Translations under genes and position numbers: made by a program | DNA from: Arcuatula senhousia | Taxonomy: Eukaryota; Mollusca; Bivalvia; Mytilida; Mytilidae | Direction: 5' to 3' | DNA: 64,000 nt | NCBI GenBank assembly: GCA_963971305.1 | Contig: OZ020317.1 | Coordinates: 18,866,001 to 18,930,000, forward strand | In this document: piece after piece, positions 34,533 through 45,217 of the stretch | Numbering within the stretch: position 1 is the first letter of the stretch | How the letters are laid out: every line of letters starts with the position of its first letter | Notes under the pieces: model-generated | What the model was told of the DNA's origin: nothing | Database searches by the model: none | Seen by the model: only the letters and a program-made list of their open reading frames with translations

Positions 34533-37500
34533 TTTTATCCTACTTCCTGTGTTCACCTAATAAAAGTGATGTGATGCATGTATTTATCAAGTTATATCTT
34601 TCACTCTATTGTATATTCTGTTACATAAATAATAATAAAATCTTTATTGACTTTAATGTCCTTATGTCGTACTGTTACGATGTAACAAATGTTTTATTTT
34701 TTATCATTATCATCTCTTCATCATCGTATATTTTCAAGTTTTCCATTTATCTTTTCAAAATTATAAAAGCAAATTGAAAAGAATAATTTATAAATCTCCT
34801 TTTTTGATTACTGATAGACATTGCGAATTATGTTTAAATCCAAAAATTACTGCACATAACATGTATTACGCCATATCAGTATTTGATCAAAATTAAGTTT
34901 CGTCAAGTATTTTTATCCCAGTTTCAAAAGTCTTTTTTTTTCTAAATAAATGTCTCTAAATAGGTGTAAATCAATAAAGGTGATATCACAATTTCTATGA
35001 CGAATCTAGATGTATTTAAAGAATGTATGTCGTATATGCATGAAAATGGTAGATGTTTGAAAGAAAAACATTGTTCAACAACAATACTAGATGTTTGCAA
35101 CTCAAAGCATTAAAAACGAAATTGTTTGTAGCTTTTAAATGTAAAACAAGCGTACACACTTTGTAAGTACTTTAAAAAAAACACACAAAAAAACAAATCC
35201 GTAGTCGATAAGTCCATTTTCTAACTTAAACTGTAATTTTTAGTTGCATTACCATATATTAGTTCTTTTCCAACGTCCAAATATTACATTAGGCATTTTA
35301 AACAAGTACTATGGAAAAATTCTTGATATATCTTTCTTTTTGTCCTGAAGTAGTCGATAAAGCTTTTGATACTTGTGATTACTTAATAAATGAATTTCCA
35401 GTTTTTTTCTACAAAAAATATTATAGAAGACGGTAAACTGCAACAGTAATTGTATGCATAACAAATTATGATAATTGAATGTAAATTCGCTGCATCATTT
35501 TAAATCATTTGGTAATGTATAGAAAGAGGATCAAAAGGGAAGTTAAAAATCTGTATTATTTGGGAGAAAAAAACCAAAGGTCTTTTAAGAATTTTAGAAA
35601 ATTACTATATTGTGATGATTTCTTTGACCAAATGATAAAATTAGAATCCATGATACATGTTAGAGCAGCTTTGTAACATGTTGAATCTTTCATGTGTGCA
35701 TCGTAATGGTTTGATTGATTATAGTTCATTTCAAGCTATGTATCGTGCACCTTCTGTTGCACTTGTAAAAAAAAGACATAACTGCGTTCTGCACGATAAT
35801 GTTATGTTTATTACTAGTAAATACTATCATCTTGGTAAAAACAACCGTTAAAATTAATATGTATCACAATATTCTCTAAAATATCATTAAACGTGACTTC
35901 ATGGCAACCGCCTGCTTTGTTTAAGTTTTTCTCATTACTTTTCAGTTAATATTAGTTTTCATTTTGCATATCTCGCATATATTACTGAAAATATGATAAT
36001 TGAAACTATCATTGATTTGACAAACGCATAAATTTAATGTAAAACGATATTTTAGTATATAGGCCCTAATATAAATATTTCTTACATTCTTATTACACAA
36101 AGTTGGCTGTATAGGATATATGTTATTCTTAAAAATAAGATTATAGTTAAAATCTATAGCAAAATTTAAATTTCTTGATTCCAAAAATAAAGAAAAATAT
36201 TATAGTTTTATGTTTGATATTTGAAAAAAGTGAAATATAATAATTCGGAACATAAGTCTCAGATTTCAACACCTTAAACCTGTAAAATAGTGAATGATTC
36301 AGTATGAAAAAATTGTGTTTTCTTCTGTTCAAGCAAATCAAATGATAAGCAAAATCTGTCGTACTTCTGCAATTGACCTCCGGATGAAATAGAAGCATGG
36401 GTTGCGATAAACCTAATTTTGGTTGATCTAAGGATGGAAAACAAAATTGTAACAAAATTTGCTACTTCCAACTTTATTTTGTGAAATACAAATGTATATC
36501 TTTAGTACATGTACTAGAGAATTTCTGCGTCAGAGCAACTACAAAAATTGTGTTCAAAATGAACATATTTTGTGTTAATTGAATCCTGACTAAATTAAAA
36601 TCTCGAGGTAGACATTTACAAAGTTGAAATTAAGCGCTCATTTAGAAAAGAATTGACGATTCTATTGAGAGCTTAAATTTTACTCTGCAGGTGGCACGGA
36701 ATGCAAGATGATTAGTATCCTACTTTGTATTTCATATACTTTTGTTTAGATTAAAAACGTGATACATCATAATGAAAAGTTTGTTCAACAAATCATACAA
36801 AAAGTACAAGGATGTCGGACTTGAATGGAACATATTGGCCAATTTTTTTTGATAAACAACATTATAAAATGACTCTCGTCAATGATTATCAATTTCTATT
36901 GCACTGATAACATTGACTCCACTTATATGGCCTTTGTAAAATACCTAATGTTTCAGCATAAAAATTAAAGGTCCCCTTTGAAACTAAAAATTAAAATATA
37001 TGAATTTAAACTTTATTGCATTGCAAAATGAAAGGCTCAGGTATATGTATAAAACAGCAACAGAATGAATGTTTATGACTGGTGTATGCAAAATTCTGAG
37101 GACAATAAGATCATCTTTAGTAAGTTTTCTCTTGCATTACATTTGAGTTTGAACATAAAGCCAACAGTAAACAAAGATTTTTTTCCCATTTAGACAAAAA
37201 TGAAACAGCGTGTTCTTTTCTCTAATTTTTTTACGGCAAGTTAAATTGTTCCCAGACATTGGAATTATTGAAAACAATGGCTTAAATGCTTGTGGTTTGC
37301 AAATCTTAATTTCATTGACTAGGGAAAAAGTGTGTTCAATAGATTTTAGAAAGATACAAACAAGTTACTCATCTGCATTGTACATTCATTATATCAAATA
37401 TGTATTTATCTTTAGCAAAATTAAAAAAAACAAAGGATTACTATTATATCAAGATTTTGTCGACATGGTTATCAATGATATAAAATCTTTGAAAATAATT

Positions 37501-37656
37501 TTCAGGATGTCTTGCACGTAGAAACAGCTTCAGTTTTTCACAAAAGTCGTTTAGGTCAAGAATAAAATTTGGTAAATCTGTGTCATGAAAGGTCTGATTT
37601 GAAAGGAAATGTTTTGATTTGTTTTAAATTAACACCTGCAGTATTAGATTTATTTT

Positions 37657-37670
37657 ATTATGATGCTAAA
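37657..37670. other. Empty site of the SINE found at 59187-59463
   Basis: ATTATGATGCTAAA is present once here. In the right arm the matching sequence (reverse complement TATAGCATCATAAT) occurs on both sides of the SINE. The left arm therefore shows the unoccupied insertion site. Confidence 0.85.
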
Positions 37671-38179
37671 TTAAGTTTCCAGAAGTATAATCGTGCACGC
37701 GGATTACTAGTTCGGTACTTTTTGGAGAGAAAAAAAAAACTTGTAATGCTAAAACACATCTTTGTGAAAGATTCAACTTGTTTTGCGTGCCATTCGTACG
37801 AAAAAAAAATGACAAAAAAATCAAATGTTTTAACTTCGTAGTCAAAATTGTTGTCAAACGTAATGTTATATATGATGAACTTTAATACAATGAGATTAAG
37901 TCTACTTTTGAGAATTTCTACGTTGAAATTTGTTTAATCAAGATACGATTTCCATTCAAAATGGGTCAATTGTGAAAATGATTTTCCATCTTGTTTTCAT
38001 ATGAAGTTATTAAAAAGTATTTTAGAAAACTACAATCCAATCAAAAGATATAAAGTAAAAGGCTTTGAACGACGACTTTTTTAGATATAATATATATGGA
38101 ATATTTTACGCAAAGTAACTAAATTACAATATTGTCTTTATGTATACCTGTTAAAAAACCTAAGTAATTTTCGTATTTC

Positions 38180-38515
38180 AAGGACGGTCACTCTATTAAA
38201 GATTTTTAAGTTTGTGATCGAAATGATAGATAATGTCCATAGGTCTGTGTGCTCGACATCAAAATGTTGTCGGATATCAGACTCCTCTAGACTTTACATA
38301 ACTTTATCATTGTAAGATTGTTGGTCCTAAAAACGTGAATTTATATCAAAAATTTTAGTAATTTCTATAAAGTTGGTTTAGGTCTATATATTAAACAGAA
38401 AATATCATAAAGAGTTAGCTTTAAAAAAAATCTTTATTATTTAAAGGTATAGTCTAGAGGAGTTCCGAAATCAGAATGAAATTTAAAAAAAAAACATGAG
38501 GAATGACCGTCCTCA
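38180..38515. repeat. MITE-like element in the left arm
   Basis: AGGACGGTCACTCTA at the left is answered by GAATGACCGTCCTC at the right. A nested pair, ACTCCTCTAGAC / GTCTAGAGGAGT, lies inside. The same structure is in the right arm at about 58.16-58.5 kb, so the insertion predates the inverted duplication. Confidence 0.6.
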
Positions 38516-38720
38516 ATACAGATCTGTTAAAAAAAACAGCTCGTCTTTGCTTTAGCTCCGACAAAATATTTTCATAAACGACTGCTTAGTGTTAACGCTT
38601 CAACCCCTACGTTGAAAAAAAAACTAAACAAAACTCGCCTAGCATTTAATAAGTTAAATCATTTTCTGTATTTATTTATAAAAAAAGACGATATATGATC
38701 ATCATTTTTATCAACATAGT

Positions 38721-39419
38721 TTGTTCAATTTATTATGTTACTGAACTGTATTCATATAGTTGAATTTATTTAATCTACCTTTTTATTTGTTATACCTATG
38801 CCTGAAGTATGATTTTTCCAGCATGCCTTTCTCGAATTTATTGTCTTCATGAACGTTTAGATTGACCATTCCAGTTAAAATTTCTAAATCATGTGCAAGT
38901 TGATATTATATTTGTTGACTGTATTGGATCAAAATGATAATTCTTATGTCCCTAAATCTGAATAACAATACTTTTTTGTGCTATTAGACCATGATCGAAA
39001 TGATAAATGGTTTTGATCAATAAAAAGCCCCTGGAACGAAATTTTGTTCATATACCCATGCAATATCAAGGTCAGTTTTCCTTACACTGGTTGTAGGTTT
39101 TTATGTTTCTTTATTCCTGAATATTTTAAGATTTATCTATGATATTTGTTATTGGATAGATTCTGTTTTTATAAACAATTTTTAAAGATTTTTTTTTTTT
39201 CAAATCTCAATAAGAATGTGGTTGAAAATTAAGAATAAAATACTTATTGACTTCAATGTGGACTGTGCAAACAAGTCAGAACCATACGTATTTAAAAGTT
39301 AAACAGTATGTTTGTCGGCGTCAGTAAGCAAAATCAAGATTTCAGTCAAGTGTTTTGTCAAAAAGACAACTCGTTATCACGTAGGTAATTGAAATTGCAA
39401 TGGCAGAGAAGGATTTGGT
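38721..39419. other. Non-coding DNA, no feature recognised
   Basis: AT-rich interval just inside the left arm of the inverted duplication. Nothing recognised. Confidence 0.45.
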
Positions 39420-39800
39420 GTCATAAATAGAAAATAAAGAGATGTGGAATAAGTGTACGCGACACAGCCCACAATTAAACGGCAATTTAGAAAAACCACA
39501 ATGGACAACCGCCAGCAGCCTTCAACGAGGCCATTTGGCACTGCTCGCGGTTATGCAATTGGCCCATGGTCTAAATAAGATGCATATAATTCAAATCCAG
39601 CCCTGAAATAGTCACAGATAGACCCCCTTCTTAAACAAGGAACAGAAAACATCAAAAAGACAAGTACAAACGAAAGCTTTGTCAAGGATTCCTGGCTTAG
39701 GACAGGCACATGTAATATGTGGCGGGGTTAAACTAGTTTTTTGGGCCCAACCTTCCCCTATCAATATTCCTAGACAAAGCACAAAAACTAAACACACAAT
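39420..39800 (+). repeat. Mussel-type dispersed repeat fragment
   Basis: AAAGAGATGTGGAATAAGTG, GCAGCCTTCAACGAGGCC, then AAGGATTCCTGGCTTAGGAC, ATGTGGCGGGGTTAAAC and GGGCCCAACCTTCCCCTAT. The first part recurs inside the 763-bp repeats of intron 1 (26.45 and 28.02 kb) and faintly at 48.35 kb. From memory this order of blocks is a very abundant repeat family in Mytilus. Non-coding. Confidence 0.6.
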
Positions 39801-40073
39801 AAAAATCAAATCGATCAAAGTCCAATTCTACTAGAGAGAACCTAAGACAAAAAACAAGAACAAACAAAAGGACGGTAAAGGAACTCTCTATAGAACACTC
39901 GCTGTTACTGACAGCTAGCTGAGAATCATCAATCGACTGATGTAAAAAAATCAAACGTATCCATTTTAAATCCGACACAACACTTCAAGCAATAATGATT
40001 TAGTGAAGTGTCATCACACAAAACCGACACGCTTGATCGCTATAATGCTTAAAAATGACAATAGTAAAAACGT

Positions 40074-41895
40074 TTATGGAGGTTTTAAAGCGAGTATTAA
40101 GTTTTCAATATTTCTGCCAAAAAACACTAAATTCAAAGATTTAACCAAGATATTCATTTCATATCCTTTCCGTAATAAATTTTGAAGCCAATTTTTCATT
40201 TCTATTGGATTGCTTTTAAATTTGTGAGCTTTATAAAAAACATTACCATAAAATACAGGATGTGATATTCCTTTCACTATAAGAAAGTGACGTGTACAAT
40301 TAAATTTTTCAATAAGAGATCGATACTTGTGGAAGAATTTAGAAAAAGATTTTACAAATTTGTGGTATCGATAACCTTGTTTTAATAATTTTTCAGTAAT
40401 AAAACGGTTTTTATTATTAAAATCAGAAACACAACTGCAGATCCGAGCATATCTTACTAACTGTGAAATGTAAACCCCGTATGACGGCGCTAGTGGAACA
40501 TCTCCTTCAAGAAAAGGAAAATTTATAATAGGGAAGGTAAAGTCGACACGTTTATCATATACTTTGGTATGTAATTTTCCGTCAATAATACTCAAATTTA
40601 AATCTAAAAAAGGACATCTATCACCGGTGACGTTAGATTTGTTAAAGGTTAATTCAGAAGGATAGATATCTGTAATAAAATTAGAAAATGAAGGATTGTT
40701 GAGTGCAAGAATGTCATCTAAATATCTAAAAGTATAATTGAAAGTTTCGATTAGGTTCTGTTTGTTCGGGTCTTTTTGTAATTTAGCCATAAATTGTGAT
40801 TCATAACAGTATAGGAAAAGGTCGGCTATAAGTGGCGCACAATTAGTACCCATAGAAATACCAATAATTTGGCGATAAATGTGTTTACCAAAACGTATGT
40901 AAATATTATCTAACAAATAATTTAGAGCAGTAATAGTTTCTGCATCAGTCCAGTTGATGTAACCCTTTTGAGTCTCGTTACTAAAAAATGATTTACTAAA
41001 TGATTTTGAAACTCTAGAACAGATATAATCACTTTTAGATTTGTCAAAACACCATTTAACCAAATATTCAAATTTCTTTTTAATCAGATTATGTGGAAGG
41101 TTAGTATATAAAGTAGAAAAATCGTAACTATCAACGGTATGAAAAGTATTTTCAAAAGCACGAAGCTTGTCCAAAACATCAAGAGAATTTTTTACACTCC
41201 AAAAATAATTAATTCAACTGTTTTCGAATACCCTTTCACAGTATTGAATAATAAATTCCTTCATAGTAGTTAAAGTAAGTGATAGAACTTTGGAAATATG
41301 GGTTAAAGAACACTTACTTGAAGCAGAGATAAAACGAGATTTATATGGATTTTTGTGCAATTTAGGTATCCAGTACATAGTAGGTAATTTAAAGTATGTC
41401 GGGGCAACTCGAAGTGCTGTGGTCGCTATGATATGATCGTCAATGATACCTGATTCTGTCGAATGCACGGGAACGAAAGTGTTCGAATTTTTTATTTCGT
41501 GCATTAAAACCTCAAGGTAATACTTTCTTCATACCACAACGACATTGTTAGCTGCTTTGTCGGCGGGAACAAACACGTATCGCAAACCAAGTAAACGGAT
41601 TTTTGACTTTATACTATTAAGGTAAGTATTAGGCCTAAAATCTACAAATGAATTTTGAAATTGGCTAATTCTGAGTTGAACAATTGCCATAAATTAAAAC
41701 GGTCTAGAGATTTTGAGTCGGCCCCTTCTCTCCTGATCCAAGATTTGCAATAAGAGAGAAGGGAAGTTTTGATACAATTTAGGCAGGAATTCCAATTAAT
41801 TTCAGTAGGTGGTCTAAACTTTGGTCCTTTTTTCAAGAAATTGATAACCTCTGGGTCATTGACGATTGAAAGGTCTCCGGTAACAGCATGATCAC
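40074..41895 (-). pseudogene. Penelope-like (YLDD) reverse transcriptase, nearly complete, three lesions
   Basis: Reading the minus strand from about 41895 gives, in order: TGDLSIVNDPEVINFL, KKGPKFRPPTEINW, FVPADKAANN, PTMYWIPKLHKNPYKSRFIS (finger region), INYFWSVKNSLDVLDKL, DFSTLYTNLPH (first catalytic Asp block), GISMGTNCAPLIADLFLY, FRYLDDILALNN (catalytic YLDD), CPFLDLNLSI, VYDKRVDFTFPIINFP, YGVYISQLVRYAR and ISHPVFYGNVFYKAHKF, ending NLILALKPP. The last 366 codons (41174-40074) are open. Lesions are a frame change near 41640, a TGA at 41531-41529 and a TGA at 41216-41214. It is therefore inactive but young. Assignment to Penelope-like elements rests on motif style. I see no GIY-YIG endonuclease, so another RT class is possible. 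Confidence 0.75.
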
Positions 41896-43880
41896 AATAA
41901 AACCTGGTTTAATTCACCATTTTTGGAAATGCCGTTACCAAAACCGATCCATTGCGGTCATCAAATGTAACCGGTGATGTCTTACTTGTTTTGTATTTTC
42001 TCTTCGAAATTGAAATTGATCCTCCAAATTCAGTTATTTTGTTCTCATCTGTGCATGTACATTAATTTGGATGTAACAAATAGTAACATGGTTCGTTCTT
42101 ATAAAAAAGAGTTGAAGCATAAGAGACACTATTTCGTTAGGAAATCATCCTGATTAATTTGTATAAAACAAGGCAATTATTTTCTTTATTAACTTAAACA
42201 CCTTGTAGACATATTTTGATGCCTACATGCTTCTGGAGGATCCGATTAAAAACATATAATCTAAGGATCTCTTTTATGATATACAAGCAACATGATGTTA
42301 CATTCTTTTATGTAAGATACAAAACTACAAACTGTTGGTGTTGTATTTCTCCGCATAACTTGTAACATATATCTTGATAACTGGTGAACAAACGTATCTT
42401 TAAGATGCCTTAACAAAATAGTTTTAAGAGGAGAAAAAAATGCTTTGATTCCAATTATATTTGATCAGTTAAAAAAATCATCTGCATATCAAATGCACAA
42501 ACATTATTTTTTAAATTCTTGTCTTAATAATCAGATATTATGGTTTAGCATGGTTAAACTAATTTTGTTGATGCATTGATGTTTAAAAACTGTTTTGATC
42601 TTTGGTTTGAATATCGTTATCCTGAAAAGTCTGGTCTTGTTTCTCCACGTTTTCACCATGAGAGATCATTTCAGGAAAATGAACTTTTAATTTCCTAAGT
42701 AAACATGAGCGTCCAGATGTAATTGAAAGAAATGTGCTGTATAAAAACATTATTATGAATTCAAACAAATTTGATTAGCGCTTTCTGAAGAACACGAAGT
42801 TATTTCAAATAATATCATTATACCATTTATGACCTAGAGATAAAGCCTATTAAGATGATTGTACTAAGCATTTTGCACTTTCGATAGAGCCATTTGTCTG
42901 GGATGCATTATTCTTTTTTCCAGTAGGGCATTTATCATCATTTGAGATAAGTCTAAAACTATGTAAAATTCATTTTACGTCAAGGTCGGCAAAAGGTTCA
43001 AACGGAAAATCAGCTATTGAATACGTTGCACATGTATAACAAAAATACAAGAGTATATTTTAGATAATAGACATTTTGTCTCCTTAATACATTTAACATG
43101 TTAAAATATACAGTGATGTGGTTATTTGATGGAATTCATACAATCTAGTTTCTTTGAAGTTATCAGTTTCGAATTCGTTATGACTGTGTGCAATATCTGA
43201 TTTTCTTATTGACAATCTTTGGGGAGAGATTTTTAACGTTTTTGTTTGGATTAATGATCTAATAAAAAACTAAATATTTCAGACACTCATTAAAAAGAAG
43301 ATTGATGCAAAGTCTTTTGAATTCATGTTTAGATCCGTTGATGATGTCGTCACTGTCAACAAAGCTTTGTGTAGCTCCACATTTCAAATCTATATAAATA
43401 GTAAACAAAACTCACGCGTTTTATTGGATATATGTATTTTGATAGGTGGAGCATCGAATTTTCCACTTTAATCTTTTAAAGACTACGGACATTCTCATAA
43501 GTAACAATCAATTCGTCTTTCTACTTCATAAACTCATTCAAAAGAATTTCTTGCATGTTTTGCAATAATGAAAATGAGATAAACATTTAAATGTTGAAAT
43601 CATGACAGCACAATTATTATTTTCTTGTTGTCTTTTTGTCAAAGATTCTTTCTTTCTTGTTGAATTATTCTCCTATCGATTTGATTTTTACAGTGTGTTA
43701 ATTTGTGTTTTGTTATTGAAAATCAAAGTTTACTATAATGTTTACTCGAAAAGTAAACTAGACAGCTGGTTTGGTTTTGATTTGTTTGTTCACAACAAAC
43801 CAAAGCGTAGGCTAAGCAGCCTTTTTGAAAAAAATATTTGATCCATTTAAATACCTCGATATGTCCCTTATTGCTTACAC
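41896..43880. other. Mostly unassigned; short mussel-repeat fragment at its start
   Basis: AACCTGGTTTAATTCACCAT and GAAATGCCGTTACCAA at 41.90-41.95 kb match the dispersed repeat at 61.99-62.06 kb. The rest shows nothing recognisable. A minus-strand frame at 42768-42583 (ending DNDIQTKDQNSF) could be a tail exon of the receptor pseudogene, but I cannot support that. Confidence 0.4.
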
Positions 43881-43973
43881 CTTGTCCGAGTGGTCGTAGC
43901 AAACTGAGTTGAAATCGAAATCAAAAGTGCCGACCAATTTGCACCAAACCATATAATACTTATATATATATGC
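43881..43973 (-). pseudogene. Receptor pseudogene TM7 exon, damaged
   Basis: Acceptor CTTTTCAG at the right edge and a possible GTGTAAGC donor at the left. The first 40 nt align without gaps to the functional exon and give HIYISIIWFGANW. The second half no longer encodes SNSCYNPFIY, and the exon is 93 nt instead of 91, which also breaks the frame. Confidence 0.75.
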
Positions 43974-43989
43974 CTGAAAAGTAAAACGA

Positions 43990-45175
43990 TAAAATACTAC
44001 TTACTCTTCTTACTCTGGACAGCTTAATGATATGTTTTTATTGAACCGTGGTCCACTTCAAAGTTTACTTTCAAAGCCGACAAGGTCCTTTGTCCGTTTT
44101 AACAGGACAGGTCTGGTCCCTTTTTATGAACCATTATTCTGGCCAGTTTCACTCAGGGCAGGTCCTGTCAGCTTCAGGACCACTTTTGACAGCTAAACGT
44201 GAAAGCAGATAAGACCAGTGGTCGGGTAAATCTTTTTTGAAAATAATATCTATATTTATTTACAAGCGTTAGCAAGGATATTTTATACGATATGTTAAAC
44301 ATGTGAATGTAGAATTACATAATAGAGATCTCATTGTAAATAAATAAAGGTTTACAGGATTATCAATTAACAATATTTTTGTGGGTTTTTTTTTAATTCA
44401 TTTAAACACTTCATGACTATGTTATTAAAATATTTTGTTGACAGAAAAATCTACAAATATTACGCTTATTTAAACTGAAATCTTTTTTGAAAATAATATC
44501 TATATTTATTTACAAGCGTTAACAAGGATATTTTATACGATATGTTAAACATGTGAATGTAGAATTACATAATAGAGATCTCATTGTAAATAAATAAAGG
44601 TTTACAGGATTATCAATTAACAATATTTTTGTGGGTTTTTTTTTAATTCATTTAAACACTTCATGACTATGTTATTAAAATATTTTGTTGACAGAAAAAT
44701 CTACAAATATTACGCTTATTTAAACTGAATTATTTAAATAATTTGTTTAAGTAAAATTTATAATATTTTTTACATGACAATTCTAATATTCTATGAAAAA
44801 AAATTCATTCCAAGTAAACATTCTATACAATAATAATGAAATTTATATGCAGACTAGAATTTAATCGACGAATTAATTTGCAGTTCAGTTCTCTGAAGCT
44901 GACCTGTCCACTAGTCAGATCACATAAACTCTGGACAACTCTTGGTTAGCTACTAATGACTTGACCTGAGGACAGATGAAATTTTGGCTGACCTGATTTG
45001 TGTTCAGGTCTGCTCTTGTCCACTTTTAAAAGCAGACCTGACCAGGAAAGCGGACCAAGGTCTGCTTTGACCTGACTGAAGATCACTCTTTAAACAGCAA
45101 TAGCTGATTAGAAAAGCTGACCGTAAATCTGCTTTAAGTTCACTTTTGCCAGCCCATTGTGTATAAAGCTTTTTT
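43990..45175. mobile_element. Element with long subterminal repeats (CTGACCTG / AGGTCTGC type)
   Basis: Both flanks of a short AT-rich core are dense in short degenerate motifs such as AGGACAGGTCTGG, AGGTCTGCTTTGACCTG and AAGCAGACCTGACC (44.0-44.22 kb and 44.88-45.17 kb), in opposite predominant orientation. The plan resembles the outer ends of the 19.4-25.5 kb element (a different motif). Exact termini and target duplication could not be fixed. No transposase is seen. Confidence 0.45.
44229..44733. repeat. Tandem dimer, period about 253 bp
   Basis: AATCTTTTTTGAAAATAATA starts a block at 44229 that recurs at about 44481. The two copies are almost identical (GTTAGCAAGG versus GTTAACAAGG is one of few differences). 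It forms the AT-rich core of the surrounding element. Confidence 0.9.
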
Positions 45176-45217
45176 GATTTATACATTATACATGTTTTAT
45201 AAATGTATGTATGTATA

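Larger units (their letters stand above)
33535..38720. repeat. Left arm of a large inverted duplication
   Basis: This segment matches, in reverse complement, the segment at about 57975-63885. It contains about 200 bp of intron 1, receptor exon 1, and about 4.2 kb upstream of it. Similarity starts at ACATTGATAAA (about 33535, against about 63885). It is lost beyond TATGTTGATAAAAATAATGA-like sequence (about 38720, against about 57975). The left arm lacks the SINE, minisatellite block and 305-bp repeat present on the right, so it is closer to the ancestral state. Apart from exon 1, no gene is recognised in it. Confidence 0.9.

Noticed and set aside
42583..42768. Minus-strand frame ending DNDIQTKDQNSF as a tail exon of the receptor pseudogene.
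   Set aside because: Position fits, but there is no similarity to the functional tail and no clear acceptor after a TM7-like join.
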